Source: Clostridia bacterium (GTDB lineage Bacteria; Bacillota; Clostridia; UMGS1810). Taken from it: a stretch of DNA of 32,391 nucleotides. Positions 31,780 through 32,391 of this stretch are shown one piece after another. Numbering within the stretch: the stretch's first letter is position 1; every line of letters begins with the position of its first letter. A program made the translations under genes and the position numbers. The stretch spans positions 1 to 32,391 of the forward strand of contig JAEDEG010000023.1 in NCBI GenBank assembly GCA_016293435.1. The letters run 5' to 3'. The notes below the pieces were generated by a model, which was not told the DNA's origin, did not search any database, and saw only the letters and a list, made by a program, of their open reading frames with translations.

Positions 31780-32358
31780 CTAATGGTTTTTGGTTAGTTC
31801 TTCGTATATTCGCTGAGCCGCCAAATGAGCCCTCGAAATTGCAAATTCATCATCGCAGGCATTTTTTTGAGCACACACACCCATATGCCCTGCACCCGAT
31901 GATGCAGAAGGCCCTACTATTGTCATGCCGTCTACCAGCATGCAGTCATGAATTGCGGCAACGGTTTTTTCCTGACCGCCATATTTGGACGCACCGCATG
32001 ACATTGCCAAACCAAGCTTGCCAAGCAAAGCGTTGCTCGCACGAATATCTCTGGTTTTGTCAAAAAGGCATTTAAGCTGTGCACTCATTGTGCCAAAGTA
32101 AACCGGACTTGCAAAAATAATGGCATCGGCTCTTTTCATTTCGTCAAAAAGGTGAGTAAGCTTTTTGCCGTAGCATACCTTGGCGCAGGGCGATGTGCAC
32201 GCGGTGCAAAACGGTGTGGCGCAGTCTTCAATTGCCTCGTGGGCACTGTATACCGCAGTATCTGCGCCCATATCGGCAAGATCGGAAAGAACAGTATTTA
32301 TAAGAAACGCGCAGTTACCGTCTTTATTGTGACTGCCGTTTACAGCTATTATCTTCAT
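31780..32358 (-). CDS. Flavodoxin-fold, iron-sulfur-flavoprotein-like NAD(P)H reductase
   Basis: The 192-residue protein has the flavodoxin-like N terminus MKIIAVNGSHNKDGNC, typical of FMN-binding NADPH-dependent reductases, and the FMN-site segment FASPVYFGTMSAQLK. Between them is a cysteine cluster C46, C51, C54, C58, C62, resembling the 4Fe-4S ligand loop of iron-sulfur flavoproteins (Isf) of methanogens and Clostridia. It should be a cytosolic electron-transfer or quinone/oxygen reductase. The ATG has GGGAG upstream. It is on the same strand as dgt, 38 bp apart, and could be co-transcribed with it. Substrate unknown. Confidence 0.85.
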   Translation of the reverse strand: MKIIAVNGSHNKDGNCAFLINTVLSDLADMGADTAVYSAHEAIEDCATPFCTACTSPCAKVCYGKKLTHLFDEMKRADAIIFASPVYFGTMSAQLKCLFDKTRDIRASNALLGKLGLAMSCGASKYGGQEKTVAAIHDCMLVDGMTIVGPSASSGAGHMGVCAQKNACDDEFAISRAHLAAQRIYEELTKNH

Positions 32359-32391
32359 TATTATTTGCTCCCTTACAAAAATTATTACAAT

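Overview
The window looks like the chromosome of a low-to-moderate GC Clostridia-class Firmicute, probably a plant-polysaccharide-using gut or rumen type. Evidence: AGGAGG-type ribosome binding sites, clean TTGACA/TATAAT promoters, frequent GTG and TTG starts, and Firmicute gene orders (rimP-nusA-ylxR-ylxQ-infB-rbfA-nrnA-truB-ribF; dgt-dnaG-sigA; rpsL-rpsG-fusA-tuf). The species cannot be named from the sequence. No tRNA, rRNA, CRISPR array or prophage was seen.

Layout. 1-3695 (minus): str operon rpsL-rpsG-fusA-tuf (tuf cut by the window edge) behind a near-perfect sigma-A promoter; rpsL starts with TTG and rpsG with GTG. 3778-6685 (plus): a divergently transcribed sugar phosphate isomerase/epimerase and an EamA-type transporter, then acpP and rnc. 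A 29-bp repeat brackets rnc, and two large perfect hairpins follow it. 6838-12230: an accessory carbohydrate region. It holds a 5'-truncated DUF4838 glycoside-hydrolase-like gene, the orphaned tail of an AraC regulator fused back-to-back to it, an intact AraC regulator, the decayed 3' end of an IS transposase, and a divergent pair of a GH28-like pectin-type enzyme and its AraC regulator. 12262-19986 (minus): the nusA-infB operon with truB and ribF. 20043-24056: a second carbohydrate locus, AraC regulator divergent from a GH4 NAD-dependent glycosidase (best guess alpha-galacturonidase type) and a serine beta-lactamase-like hydrolase. 24055-27159 (minus): response regulator, histidine kinase and GerMN lipoprotein with overlapping genes. 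27187-31741 (minus): comEA-like gene, sigA, dnaG, dgt. 31780-32358 (minus): an iron-sulfur-flavoprotein-like reductase.

How it fits together. Most of the window is housekeeping: translation, rRNA/tRNA maturation, primase, main sigma factor. Two islands of AraC-controlled, apparently cytoplasmic glycosidases are inserted between these operons and suggest intracellular processing of imported plant uronide oligosaccharides; no sugar importer is in the window.

The most notable points are: (i) a scar at about 8590-8802 where an ancestral divergent glycosidase/AraC pair seems to have lost both 5' ends; (ii) a response regulator / kinase / GerMN-lipoprotein operon whose order recalls actinobacterial MtrA-MtrB-LpqB; (iii) palindromic face-to-face -10 boxes between the GH28-like gene and its regulator; (iv) the hairpins and repeats around rnc. 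I found no convincing wholly new system; (ii) is the best candidate for an under-described one. Several gene starts are set by Shine-Dalgarno position and differ from the longest open frame (rpsG, rnc, nrnA, rbfA, infB, ylxQ, nusA, rimP, dnaG, GH4, histidine kinase, AraC at 8795).
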